Below, in pieces: positions 19,634-42,600 of a DNA stretch of 64,000 bases. The position numbers and the translations under genes are program-made. A model generated the notes under the pieces. The model saw nothing but the letters and a program-made list of their open reading frames with translations, was not told where the DNA came from and searched no databases. The stretch comes from Brachyhypopomus gauderio (lineage: Eukaryota > Chordata > Actinopteri > Gymnotiformes > Hypopomidae): contig NC_135219.1 of NCBI RefSeq assembly GCF_052324685.1, positions 20,158,985-20,222,984 on the forward strand, in the 5' to 3' direction. The first letter of the stretch is position 1; the number at the start of each line of letters is the position of its first letter.

Positions 19634-22600
19634 ACGTCCAGAAAGAGATGCGCCGCGTTAAACGCGTTTTTGTCAACGACATCGATTCATACTCGTCGAA
19701 ATACATTGCCAAGGTAAGCCCTTAAGATTAGCCATTATTTTATGTGTAGGTGCAGGTGTAGTGGGCATTAACTCCGTGGCCTTCGCACTGCAGCACCTGT
19801 CCACATGTGTGGTCGGGGAGTCTCTTGATGAAGATGAAGATGAGAAAGTTTCAAAACTGCGAGACCAGTTTCAGATCGTCGGAACCGTCAGTGTTCCGAG
19901 CAAAGACGAGAAGACGCGACGTTTTGCGTGTGAAGAATACTCTGTGAGCCTCGAACTGTTTTCAATGTGCAGAAATAAAAGTTAAAATGCATGCAAATTA
20001 AGATAAAATAGCTAAAAAAAACCAACTAACTGGTTACATGTTAACGTCCAGTTGCGTGAACTCCCTTGTGTCAGGCGTTAAGTCGAGATGAGCTTCTGCA
20101 ACGTTTGATGAAATGTGATATCATCGTCTATAACATCTCAGAGGCTGCAGAAGTGACAGAAGAAGCTACGTGGGCCATTTCAGGTGATTAATTATTACCA
20201 CAGCTAGTCTTTTCTGTTTGGCCTTAATGGGATGTGTTTCAGGATGCTAGATCTTCTTATTACAGCCCTCCACAGTGAAATTGAACACTTTGGTTGTCCC
20301 AAGATGTTCATTTTGGTGTCAACGCTAATGACCTGGGCCATGACTAAACCAGCTCCTGTAAGTGTTCGGTTATTTAATGCACAGTTGAGAAAGTAATGAT
20401 TTTTGATGATAATTTTTTTTTTAATAGAATACATTATTCATAATTTTTTCTTTTCTTAGGATGACCCCGAAATGCCTTTGACTGAAGATGACTATCGACA
20501 TAGAAGGCCACATCCCAACTTCAGAGAGCAAACTAGCGCAGAGAAACTAGTCTTGAAGTTGGGGAAAACGGTTAGAAAGCGATACGTATATGTGCATTGA
20601 TGATACATCAACAGTTTAATGGTTCTTTTTGATACCCTTTACAATATTCTCCTCAGAAAAGGTCCAAGCTAGCCACTTACGTTGTGGCTGCAGGCCTGCA
20701 GTACGGCATGGGTGAGGGTATATTCCACTTCTTCTTTAAGGTACTTTAACTCATGAATATTTTGAGTGTTATCTATTTGTTGGCTCAGGTCTTTGGGAAA
20801 TCCTGAACTCCATGGTTCATGGTTTTGACTTGTTCCTCCTGGTTAGCTGCATCAAGTATGATCGAGCATCAAACATGGGAAGGAAAATGCTGTGCTCCCT
20901 GGGACTGGATGCAATACTGATCTCTAATGTCATATCTGGTTCGGTATTGTTAATGTGTAATCTGAAGCTTATTATTTGTTTTTAACAATTATGTCAGGCA
21001 TCTTGGCTTGGAGAGTGGAGCAGTATCCCGATTTTGGAGCCGGGCACTAATGTTATTCCTACCATTCATGTCAACGATCTGGCTGGGTTTGTGGAACTGA
21101 TATATATTTATTGTAGTAGTGTGTGTTGAGGGTTGAAGCTTTTTTCAGGCACATGTTTATTCTAAATGTGTAATTATCAACAGGGTAGTGCAAAACGTAA
21201 TTGATCACAGCCCCAAAAAGCACTACTTTGTTGCTGTGGATGACTCTAAGAATACATTTGAAGATATTGTAAAGGTAACAGTTCTCTACATTCTCTGCTA
21301 TCTTAAAGAAATAGCATAAAATCGTTTGTATTTAATGTGCCTAATTTGGTTTGTGCCCTATTTATCAGGCCATTGCATATGCTCTGGGTCCTGGAGAAGT
21401 TAAAAAAGTCCCCAGAGACAATGCATCCCTCACAAAGGCACTAACGGTAACGAGTTTAGCCTTAGGAAAAAAGTGCATTGTTTACTTATTTTGTGTAGGT
21501 GGTATGGACAAAAATGATGACTCTATTACTAAACTGTACATATAAACGTGGATTTGCGAATGAAATCCTTGGAGCACTATGAATAGAAAAATGTGGTTGT
21601 TTCTAGAAAGCTGATCTGGATTGCCTGAGTATAAACCTTCGGTTTGAGGCAGTTTTCCTGAAAGAGATGCTAAATGTGCTCTGGGTGTGTGAATCTGGAT
21701 TTATTGACAACATCAGCCGTGTTGTGAAGGAGTACAAAGAGATCAGACAGCTTCTAGTAAGTATGAGAGCATGTCAAGTTCTGAAACTATTCAGCACAAA
21801 GGAGTGTTAGACCACAGCTGTTCTCAGGCATCAGCTGTAAGGAGAATGACTACTTAAGAACAGCGTCATGGTTCATTTGATTAACTCCCTTCTCTCTAGC
21901 CCCTCAAGATCTGTCTCCTTGGCCCCCCTGCTGTTGGGAAGAGTTCAGTGGCAACAAAACTATGCAAGCATTATAAACTCTCTCATATTAAAGTCAAGGA
22001 TGCCCTTGAAGAGAAAATCAAACATCTGGTCAGTGTGATTCATAGGAAAAGTTCATGAAAACATTTTTTTCCCATTGAATGGAACTAAAACTATTTGCCC
22101 TCAGCAACAAGGTTTTAATTACGGTAACTGTGTACATACTTGCTCTAAATGGATTTGTGTTTTGAGGTATGGTGTTTGAGGTATTGTGGAATTGTATTTT
22201 TTGAGGTAATGGGTTAAATGTACATATTTTTGCATTAGGAAGAAATGGGTGATGGGGAAAATGAGAGTGATGAAGCATTGCAGGTGGACTCTCTGAAGGA
22301 CAGTCTGTCTCACCACGGTGTAGCATCCCTTCCAAGACTGCATCTACACTTCCCTTTGTCATCTACACTTCCCTTTGTCATCTACACTTCCCTTTGTCAA
22401 ATTTCTATAAAGCATACTTTGAGGACTTTGCTCCATTGGATCACCAGTTTGCATTTTGTTAATTTTAGGAATACAACAAAACGTATATAGAATTTAGCAA
22501 CGCAGTTTCTGTATTTGTATAGGACAATCGGATGACCAGAATGTTTTACGGGTCATCAGAGAGAAGCTGAACTCGAAGCCTTGTAGAAATCAAGGGTTTG

Positions 22601-24114
22601 TTTTGGATGGTTACCCCGGTACTTCTGAGCAAGCTAAACATCTTTTCTACGGTGAGGCACATTTATTAACACTGTGGGCCAGTAGAAAAAGGCATATTTC
22701 CTAAATTCCCAAGGTACATTTGAGACTTTTAACATGCGGTATGTGTCTCAGATGAAGACATGGAACTGGAAGGGTCCAGATTCAAATTGCAGCCATTTAA
22801 CAAAGATATAATACCAGGTTAGTCATTAATAGAAGCACTGAAGTATTGCCTTACATACATTCAGAATGTTTATGATATATATAAATATAGACTAATATGT
22901 CACAACTTTGATTAACTGTAATGACCAAATATTTATGTACGTGATCTAATAATGCACACTGGGTCTTTTTCTTCACAGAGTACATCTTCTCCCTGGATGC
23001 TACTGATGAGTTTCTAACAGAGCGTGTGCAGAACCTTCCGGAGAGTGTAGCAGAGAACATGCACTACACTCAGGATGAGTTTCTGCAGCGCCTTAACAGA
23101 TTCAGGGAGGAGAATGCGGAGGATGAAACCGTGCTTAACTATTTCGATGAGCTAGAGATCCATCCTGAGCACATAGGTCAGCGTTGTAATCTGTACTTAA
23201 CCAGAAGTGCTACTTCCTTTCATTGAGAATAGTTAATAATAACACCAGCCTCAGGATTATAGAGCTCACGACAATAACATTTTTGTCTCTAGACAAAACT
23301 CAAATTCAAAAAATGTTTTGTGTGTTTTTAATTATCTGTTTGCAAGACCAGATTTTCCAAAGTATTTTTTGAAAACAGTTGCTTATGTTAATTTTATAGT
23401 CAGCCAAATTTGCCCCCCGCAGATATCAACAGCACCAGTGACCCCGAGAATGATGCTGTGATTAAGAAGATAGTCCAGATAGTGGGAAAGGCAATGAACT
23501 ATGGTCCCACCCCAGAAGAACAGGCAGAAGACGACCAGAAAAGAGCTGCTGCTATGTACCAGCAGCGACTGCAGGGGGCAGCAGAGTGCGCATGCAGAGA
23601 GGCCGAAGAAAAGGCCAGAATGAGCGTCCTGCAAGAGGAATGGGTAAAAACCAGAGATTCTCACAGAATGACGAGAAGAAAATCCCTTTGATTGCAAGAG
23701 CCTCTGAATTTGCCACTGTTCCTGTTTTAGACTCTGAAATCTGTGAAACCGGCAGGTCTTGTGGCTTGAAGCTATTCATAGAGTTGTTTTATTATTTTTT
23801 TTGCACGTCCCTATAGAGCAGAAACGTGACAGAGGTGAAGAAGCAGGAGCAGGAGTTATTGGAGACACGCTCCATTCCCATGAGACACTACCTGATGAAG
23901 AACGTCATACCAACACTCACCGGGGCCCTGCTGGAGTGCTGCAAAGTGAAGCCCGATGACCCTGTCGAATTTTTGGTACTGACTTTATTATTGTCTTGGT
24001 TTGTTCTCCTTTGTTAAATACTTTTTTATATAGATTGGGTATTTTAAAGTACTCATTTAATTTTGATCTGCATTTTAGGCGGAATATCTTTTCAGGAACA
24101 ACTTGGAAGACTAG
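19627..24114 (+). CDS. ak7: Adenylate kinase 7, complete gene
   Basis: AK7 is a cilium-associated adenylate kinase (ATP + AMP to 2 ADP) needed for motile cilia and sperm flagella. Eighteen coding exons join to 685 codons: 19627-19713, 19794-19943, 20075-20183, 20266-20357, 20460-20570, 20657-20740, 20998-21086, 21184-21274, 21369-21446, 21607-21756, 21900-22028, 22239-22317, 22523-22651, 22752-22817, 22979-23176, 23423-23643, 23817-23975 and 24079-24114. Residues 1-300 form the Rossmann-like N-domain ([25 protein letters not shown]). The kinase P-loop is GPPAVGKSS at 355-363, followed by an acidic insert ([12 protein letters not shown]) and LDGYP at 444-448. A coiled, Glu-rich stretch precedes a C-terminal Dpy-30 motif ([10 protein letters not shown]...DPVEFLAEYLF). 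The usual Lys/Arg after DG(F/Y)P is Gly here. Human AK7 is 723 residues. Confidence 0.95.
20774..20943 (+). other. Unexplained open segment in AK7 intron 6
   Basis: Between exons 6 and 7, a CAG acceptor-like site is followed by about 64 open codons in one frame ([20 protein letters not shown]...). Splicing it in frame after exon 6 would hit a stop at once (VFGKS then TGA), so it is not a normal AK7 exon. It may be a repeat fragment or a poison exon. Confidence 0.25.
22343..22401 (+). repeat. 19-bp triplicate in AK7 intron 12
   Basis: CATCTACACTTCCCTTTGT occurs three times in perfect tandem, 25 bases after the exon 12 donor. Confidence 0.9.
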
Positions 24115-24580
24115 TCAACTGCTCTGGGCTAGATCTAGAATGGACGAAATGAGTCATTTCTGACTTGATGTTGTACATGCTTTTTTATGCATTATATTTC
24201 CAGCATCTTTACAGTCGTAAAATATCAAGGACTATATATTTGTCCTGCAGTGGTTAAGTACTAACAAAACCAGGTATTTCAGCTATTCTGAGGCAAGATC
24301 AAGTGAAATTGGAAAGCTGAGGTGTGCAGTTTGCTGAACGCACACCCTATCTCTTGAGTGTCCAGTGCAAATGTAGTGCTATGGCTTAAACCCTTTGACT
24401 GCAAGAATTCAAACAGAGATGCATTGTTATTTTGGGTTTTAAACAGTAATTCTATTTTTAAATGTAGTTATTTAACTTGTTCATTTCTTAATGTAAGTAA
24501 TTTTGATGTTTACTGTTTTTTTCACCCATTGCGTAAATCCTCTGTAAAATTAGTTTAGCACTTGTTGGTTTATTAAGTAC

Positions 24581-24586
24581 AATAAA
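24581..24586 (+). terminator. AK7 polyadenylation signal
   Basis: AATAAA lies 467 bases after the AK7 stop codon; no earlier canonical signal is apparent in the 3' region. Confidence 0.6.
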
Positions 24587-24672
24587 AAGTAGCCCTCCAC
24601 CCACATGAGTATCTTTTTTATTTGCATTGCCTTCATATTAATTCAGATATTACAGTTCAAATCACGGACGTA

Positions 24673-24675
<3 letters not shown>

Positions 24676-24704
<29 letters not shown>
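24676..24704 (+). repeat. G29 tract, paired with a C17 tract at 24780-24796
   Basis: A run of 29 G is followed 75 bases later by 17 C. The DNA between begins ACATGTCCCC. The two tracts could pair as a hairpin, or the G run could form a quadruplex. The flanks (ATCACGGACGTAATT on the left, AAATTTCGTCC on the right) suggest the ends of a degenerate transposon, without proof. Confidence 0.85.
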
Positions 24705-24706
<2 letters not shown>

Positions 24707-24829
24707 ATGTCCCCTGCACTTTTTCAAAAGCCGATTTTGGTAAACCCTGTGCCCCAGTTCTCAAGCCATTTGTGTCCGTCCCCCCCCCCCCCCCCCACCT
24801 GTGAAATCAAAATTTCGTCCATGCTTCAA

Positions 24830-25330
24830 ATTCATAACCCGCTAGTATTCTTACTCACAGTTGGATTTTTTATTCCTTCGTATGTTACCATCACTGAACT
24901 GCCACATCATGATTTCTGGCTGGGAAATGACACCAGCTAAGTGTTTGTGTGTGTGTGTGTAATGTGTGAAAATGTAATCACAAGATAAAATTTTATGAGC
25001 TTTCTATTTTTTTTCAGACATCAACACGAAATGCAGGCAATATGGCTAATTTGAGATAAATTTTCTCTGTATTATAAATGTCACTGATTTATTCCTTGTG
25101 GAATTCTATTGGGCAAAATATATTGGGCTTATATTTTGTGGCTGAACATACTTCAAAGACTATTAGAAAAAATTGTTTCTTTAGTTTAGGATGTTTGAGT
25201 CTGTTTACTTTTACATATGTTAATTTGTAGTAATGTGGTATATATACACATTTTATTTTGTTTCTGCCATATCAACTATTATTGTCATATAGGACATAGA
25301 TTTCGTATGTAAAGTATTTCAAAATAACAA
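24830..25330. other. AK7-PAPOLA intergenic, no gene seen
   Basis: AT-rich DNA with a short GT repeat near 24944-24960. No coding potential or recognisable element. Confidence 0.5.
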
Positions 25331-25359
25331 CGTGACGATACGATCCAGTGATTCTGCTT

Positions 25360-25598
25360 CATGTCCACATGGTGGCGATGTGCGTATTCATCTTGGCAGG
25401 CGCCTTCATCACAGAAGAAGAATAAACTTCACCGTTCGCGCTGCTCGACCGCCATGTTTGTGCAAACAAAAGAAACACTTTCCGCACCTGTACGCTTGTT
25501 CGCGCTCGTGCATGAGGTGCGCCTCGCGACGGCCACAAAACAACATCAACATGTGATATAGTCGATGTGAAGCGCTGGATTAGACGGTGGCTATCACA

Positions 25599-25606
<8 letters not shown>
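25360..25606 (+). promoter_or_regulatory. PAPOLA CpG-rich promoter and 5' UTR
   Basis: Base composition shifts to CpG-rich sequence over the 240 bases before the PAPOLA start codon (GTTCGCGCTGCTCGACCGCC, GCGCCTCGCGACGG). A YY1-like core GCCATGTTTG occurs at 25451-25460. No TATA box is seen, as expected for a housekeeping gene. Confidence 0.55.
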
Positions 25607-35418
<9,812 letters not shown>

Positions 35419-36657
35419 AGTCGGTCAGCTCCTCTCTCACAGCGGCCAGACGGGAGACCCAGCGGTAGCGCCCCGCCCCACGCAGAGTCTCGGGCGCTCT
35501 CTGGCACAGCCTCTTCACGAGTGCCCCACGTGCAGTGCTCCGCTCGGTCCACTAGAGGGCAGCGCCGCTCTTCCGTAAACTCTTGACGGTTATCGCTCCA
35601 CTCCTTCCCTCCATGGAGAAAACAACGATGCATAAATTTGATGTCATGCCCTCACAACCTCCTTGTAACAACTAAACGTGTGAGCACGTGGACATAAAGC
35701 TTGTATATTCCCATAGTCCTATCTTCCTGTTTGTTCTCTGATGCCGGTAACATTTCCTTTACATACGTGTACATTTTTTTTTGTGATTCTGTAATGTGGC
35801 ATATTTTTTAGACTGCAGTAGGTTGATTGGGAGTCAGTCCACTGTATATGAAGCTCATTTGGAGATCAGGTTAAAAAAAGGTGCTCAGCTAATGAAGCTA
35901 CATCTGGTTAGTCAGGACTAATTAGTTGTTTTTAATAGAAAACTAAGATGGAACTAAAGCTCATTTGAATGAATGAAAGTATGACCAAATTAATCTCTAA
36001 TTAGAGATTATTCTAGTCTGAACATCTCTGCTGTTTTGCCTTGTAAGCATCAATCAGTGGTGTGTGTAAAACAGAGTGGTATGGGTCATATGTTCCTGTG
36101 GTGGTTGATTCCTGCTGGCATTGTCTTTTTATCTCATCTAAATCTAATTATTTAAAAAAAGAGGAAAAATACATTTATTTGCTTCATACCTTTTACTTTA
36201 GTGCCAGGCTTCCTTTCCCTTTTGTTCTTTTTTTCATCTTTTTTTTTTTTTAAACAACCTGGAACTAGTGATGCATATTTAAATGCATTTTTGATCTGGT
36301 ATTAGTACTACATAAACCCAAGCATATGCTGTCATAAGCTTTTGGATATGATGTTGAAATCAAAGCTGTAGTATATGACATCTGTAATTACAGAGGCAGG
36401 AGATTGATTGGGTTGATTCTTGAAATGTGCACGGGCTTTTCTTATTAATACTTTTGCTGATATTTTTGAGATTTGTTGGTCTTGATTACGTTTGTGAAAT
36501 CATGTGGGGACGAGTGACGGTACGCTCTCAAGAAAGCCGACGTTCCGCTGTCCGTTTCACCTCTGCAGTGAAAAACCTTTTGGTTCCAGTATTCTCAGTT
36601 CAACTTTCCATAGGCTTATTTGTAAGAACAAGCTGTTGTACTTTTTTCACAAATAAA
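35419..36657 (+). other. PAPOLA 3' UTR, ending near AATAAA at 36652
   Basis: No coding sequence follows the stop. The first convincing AATAAA in context (CACAAATAAAGG) is at 36652-36657, giving a 3' UTR of about 1.2 kb. GC content falls steadily across the region. Confidence 0.45.
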
Positions 36658-36699
36658 GGTCTACAAAGTTGCAGTGAAATGCTGTGGTGAATGCTTGGT

Positions 36700-39600
36700 G
36701 CAAATACCTAAAAAATAGTTTGAGGGAACAAACACGCCCGAGGTGTCTGCGGTATTGTGAATCTCAGTTATGGCTCTAGACACATCTGCTGGTTTCTGTA
36801 ATCCACACTTTACTTGCGTTTTCCTACAGTTAAAATCACTATCTTATACTTCTATGATCTCCATGTTCGCATTGTCAGGAACTATAATAACGACTGTATG
36901 CGTAATGACTATAATATACGACTACATTAATGTCACGGAAGTCCTGAACAATATGTAAGCAAATTGTTCCCCTCCCCCTATTTCCCCACACCTTTGTCTA
37001 CTTTCCATTTTCCTTTATAACCGTGATCAGCATGTTCAGCTAATAATGAGATCAAGTGCTTTGATAGCTCGCTGTAATCTTCATTCCTCTTGTACTCTCC
37101 AACACCTGCCAGAAACCTTCAGTAGTCTCGAACCTTTTGAGTCCTCTAGGGCTTAATTGGAGTGTTCGAGAGGCATATTTAGCTTGGCCTTGCCGCCACT
37201 GAACAAACTAGTCCTTCCCTCCAGGAGGTCGTCCACCCCATGTCAGCCTGAGAGGTCACCTGTCACAGAGCACAGGAATGATCCCAGATCAGGACCCATG
37301 GACTCATCAACAGAAGCATTACAGTGATGACTGAACGTCTCCGCATCTTTCTAGTGTTCCTTCAGTTCATAGTCATGATGTGATTTTGTACTTAAGGTGC
37401 GATGAAGGTTGGCCTTCTCTTGTATTCTTCTGTAGTATATGCAACCGAAAGCATCTGCTTGATTCTCATTCCATAAACATCTCTAAAATACTTACAATAC
37501 TTTTTTTCTCAGCCAGCTTGTACAACTACAGTATTGATTGGCTCTTTTAACCTTAAAATTCAAGGCCCCTCTCCAAAATGAAGTGTCCTATTCATATTAC
37601 ACGTCAGTCAAATATTCAGACTGGACGAAGAAGTGGTCATTGTTGATTTCCATCTGTAACCTCGGTGAAGAAATGCTTTTGAAGATCCTGTTAAATGAAG
37701 TCACATTTTGTTGCCAAGTACTGCTCCTAGATGTCTCTGGCTGATTGCATAGTGTTTCCCACATCCATAGTGGTGGTACTTCTCTGCGTTTTGTGATTGG
37801 CCTGCTTTTTGTCACAAATTGAACTGAGCAGTGTCTAAATGAGCAAAAAAGTCAATCGGTTACATGAAGCTGCAGAGAACCGCACTGGTATTGATATTGC
37901 TGTTTTTAGTGACTCGAAACAAAACAAACGCTTCATCCACTTTGGGAATAAAATGCTGACTGGCTCAATATTCCCAGACATATCCAAAGTCATTTTAAAA
38001 ATCGCACTTTGCTAAGTTGCTAATAGAGCGTTGGTGCCAAACAGCACATTTGAGAAGACTGATGCCACCCTCTCGCCCTCTCACCCAGCGTGGCCTGGGA
38101 CGGGGCCCCTGGGTAGTGCACAAACTAGCCCGTCACCCCACTGAGCACCCATCTGCGGGGCAGTTAGCAACAAGACAGATAGCACATCCTTGGGACGTGT
38201 TCGGTGTCGAATTGAGGGACTGATCCACTCAGCTGCCTTGGTGTAAGGCCAGCACTGCTGTGAGAAGCACGGCCAATGACAACAGTCATGTCTTTGCTTC
38301 CACAACCTCTTTATCTTAATGTGTTGTCGCTGACATGACCGTTGCTCTGCATCAAGCCCTTGGAAATTGGTTTTCGGGGGTTTGTAATAAGCTCATGGAC
38401 AGATCCTGTTGTCTAATGTTTCTAGTCTCTTCCACTTTCTTCTTCTGAACAGTTGCTGTGAGATCTCGCCGCTTCTTTCTCGACTGTCCTCTTTATACGT
38501 GTTTTTGTTCACTGTGTCTGTCTACAAAGTTCCTGTTTTCTCTCTACCACTGACAGCCCCAAAACAGGTGATAAAAGAGGGACCTTCACGTTAATGAAGT
38601 GCTTGACACTAAACCATTGGTGTGTTCAAAGAGCGGTGCCAGGTTTCTGAAATGAAAGAGCTTTCTCTTTCCTCATCCGGATCAAAAACTCAAGAGCGTT
38701 AGAAAACACATCGCACGGAGGGATCGACTAAGGCTGCTAATGAGAGCAAAGCATCATGGGTGGAAAAAGGGTTTACTGCATCATATAGTTACTGAGACAA
38801 AGGTTTTGACCACTTTTTCGATGCATTTCTTTTCCTTTTGAATATCTGTCCAGTGCCGGATACTTCTCAGTCCAATAATTGCCTTAAATATGTGTGTTCT
38901 GTGTGTGTTGGTTTGTGTCTAGCCAACTGAGTTCCCTAAAATGACCAGGTCCTGTGTTGCATTGTGATAGTCTGCTCAAACAAATCAGTGCGCAAGTAGC
39001 CTTGGGAGTGCATAAGAACTGGGTCTCCACGAGGGTACTTAAATGTCTCCAAAGGAGAGGTTAAACGCTGATAGTCCTCTGAAGTTATTAAATTCAGCCC
39101 GATGAGCACCAAATGAAATATGGCCTGCAGCAAATGACTGTCTGATAAACCAGATTAATGGATTAACTCGAACATTTTAACAATAGCAATTAACTGTGGC
39201 TAAATGACAGTAATATACGTTTTGTCAGGCTAATAGGCCTTAATAAAAATAGAATATTTATTTAAACATTTTAAAGCTAAAATACAGTAATATGTTATTT
39301 AGACTATGCTAAAGCAGTAGTGTTTAGTATGTCTTTCCATTGCATGGTTTAGGTCACTTTACTAATAAGGTTATTATTTAATAAGGTTAAATAAGGTGAC
39401 ACTTGGCTCAGGTTTTTTTTGTGACCTGATCCATTGCAGTAGTAAGGTTAGGACGTGTGCCCCAGAAAGCTTGATCACAAAGATTCAAAAGATTCAATTT
39501 TTTGATGTAACCTGAAGCAGTTTTTGTGTAAGTTAATTTTCTAGCAAACTGATCGCTGTCTCCAGACACTTATGGCAACATATGCATATGTACCACCCCA

Positions 39601-42600
39601 ATGAATACAGGTCTTGACACAATATTACCTTACATCCTGAAGGTAATACTTAATGTGAACGTGTCATCTGTATTCCTTAATATTGTGACTGTGGGTGATA
39701 TTCATTGCTCCAGACTTGAGCTAGCTACAGATTTTTTTTTCCTGGTTTTAATCATAGCCAATAGCAAGCGCTTGGTTATTTGTTAAAATTCACTGAAAAT
39801 AGCATGCAAATTGTCCTTTGTTAGCCCCTGAAGGACCAAACATTCAAATGATAATATCTCAGGCTCTTAGAACTTAAAACGGGTCCCTTAGTTCCTTTAT
39901 TAGGTCAACACAGCTTTGTGACTGAGGATGTAATAGGACCTCTTGACACAGTCTAGGTCAGGCCAGAAAACCCCGTTACTGAAAAGTGCCTTAAGAGACG
40001 TGTGCGCTGTCCTTATACCAACGCTGTCTTTGCACACCCTTAAATGTGGGACCATAGATGTTCACTTCACTGTAGCCAGAGGAACCCGTGGCGTTTCCGT
40101 TCAGCCCCGATGACGCCACAGCAGAGACGTTTCCCCGTGCCCACCACCACCACGCCCACCACCACCACGCCCACGCTGCCCCCGTCCTGTGCCCTGTTGA
40201 TCCCCCTCCCTGCTCAGAGTCCCGTGGTCACACACTCTCTCCTCCGCTCTCACACGATAATTAATGCCTCAGTATGCAAATGAGAACAGCTGTCAAACTA
40301 CTGCGTGTGGTGGGTTTTTTTTTCCCCTCCCCTTCCTCTCCGGAGTGTTTGTCAGGAGTGCATTGAGGCTTTAAGCTGGATGATGAAACAGACTGAAGGG
40401 TCACTGTTCGAGTCTCCGAAGCAGTAACGAGATAGAGTGCTACCGGGTCGTCGGGCCTCAGGCGGCCACCGGGCTCCCGAGTCCGACTCCACGGTGGCCG
40501 TACTCGTAATACCCCTGGTGACCCAAAGAGTACCGTCGAGTAACCCCACGGACAAGGAGGACGCCTGATTTCTGGGGGGGAGGGGGTGGAGGGGAGAATT
40601 GGGGCAGTGGGCTGTGGACATCTCAGTGGTTCTGAATGCACAGTCAATTAACCAGGCTCTTCCACATGAAGAGGAGCTACTGGGGAGGCAACCAGGCGTT
40701 CAGCCCTTCCGCTGAGGTCAGTCACGCCGAGGCGAGAGACAGAAGTGTCTCACTATTTCAAATTTCTCTTTGTGGATAATAATGGTTAATAACAGCCCTT
40801 TCAGTGTCATATTTGACGTGACCAGTCATTGTAGTAATTACAATCATTACAGTCCAAAAGATGTCAAGTTATCCCTCTTAAACATAGACTGCTCGAGAAA
40901 ATCAATTATTCAATCAAGAGCCCCCCACCCCACCTCCTCCGTTGTATTCAACGAGGTGAATGAAGTTGGTTTACTTAATTTTAGGGGCCAGGGCGAACGT
41001 GCCACTGTGCAGACCCTTAATTCCAGAGCTCCCCAACGCTGTTTCCACTCAGTGGAATGTTGAGTTAATTGTGTCGATCGAGGAAGACAGAGCAGATCTG
41101 GCCACTATTTTTATGAGTAGGAAAGAGCTCAGAGAAGTGACACTTATATATATATCACATCTTTTCCTCCATCCCTCCTTTCTTCTCTTCCGTCTCCCCC
41201 CTCTGCTCCCTGTGACCAGTCGGATTGTCAGGGTGTAATTTAAGAGCATGGGCACAAAGACCAAATGCCACGTAGACAATAAGGACGGTGACGTGCTCAG
41301 ATTTAAGCGTGCCTGCTGCTGCTGTGTAATTAGGATCACTGGTACAAAAAGAGTCCAAAGAAATAATAATAATTGACTGTATTTCAAATATAGAGAGCGG
41401 ACGAACAGCCGCCGTTTCTCAAGAAAAACAAAAGCAATATAACGAGTGAGATTTAGCTGCTAACTGTAAGTAGCTGGAATAGGTGAAAAGTTTGTGGTTT
41501 ACTGTTACAGATGCAATGTTGATTTCTCTTCAGTCTTATTATCTCATGTTCATTATGGGTAGGATGGTCCTCCGGTTATGACTGGTTAGTAGTTTCTGCC
41601 TTCTGAGATCATTATAAGTAGGCAGAATTGGTTCTCATCAGAAATAAAGGAAAGTGATCTTGACTAGCCATATCTTTCTCAGTTGTTCTTGGCAGGACAC
41701 GTAACAGCAGCGTAATGCCCTATGCACTGTGTGACTGTCATTACAAACACACTACACGTGATTGAATATTGTGTTCAGGAAATATGAATTGTGATTGTCA
41801 CGTCAAGGCTGTCATGGCAACACTAGTCTGATATTATGACCTGACAGCTCTCTTTCATGTTAGTATATGTATTTCCAAAACAAAGAAAGCCATATCTGTG
41901 TATTTTAGAAGTGGCCAACTCCGTAGAGGTGTCTGGTAACGCAAAAAAAAAAATCTGTGATGGTCTCGCCGAGTTGTGAGCCCACCTGCGTGAGTGAGCA
42001 GTAGGAAAGGCTGTGAGATAGCCTGCGTATCTTCAGCGGAGATCTCTGGTGTGGTAGAGCTGCTTCAGCCTTGCAGACTGTCTCGTCACTCCACCCTCTG
42101 CTCCTGGTCCTTTTCTCTTTAATTAGATTTGTAAAAACAATTTTTGGAGGGCTTCATTCTGTAAAAGCTCTCAGGGGTTAAAATCAGCTGAGCGCTTCCT
42201 TTCAGCTTCTTTTCAGCAACGGAGCATAAATTATTTAAAATTGTGCGACCTTTTATCTCACCCCCTTTGAAGGCAGCAAATTAAAAATGTAAATGGGCTC
42301 CCTAATTAATATGCAAATGCATTCATTCCCAGTTAACAATTAGCAATTAAACCTGCACTGTCTGGAAAGAGCACCAGACAAAATTAGCAACTTATTTTTG
42401 CCTTATAGAAACCTGACACAGAAATGTTTTGTTGAACAAGGTGACTTTTACAGGGTAGAGATCAGGCCGCGGTGGAAAACGAACCGACTGAACGGACAGG
42501 ACGCCGCCGTGTCCCGAACCCGGCGAAACACACGAGCAGGACACTCCGCTTTACAGTATTTATTGTGAGGTGCAGTAGAGAAAAGGGAAGCCATATGTTT

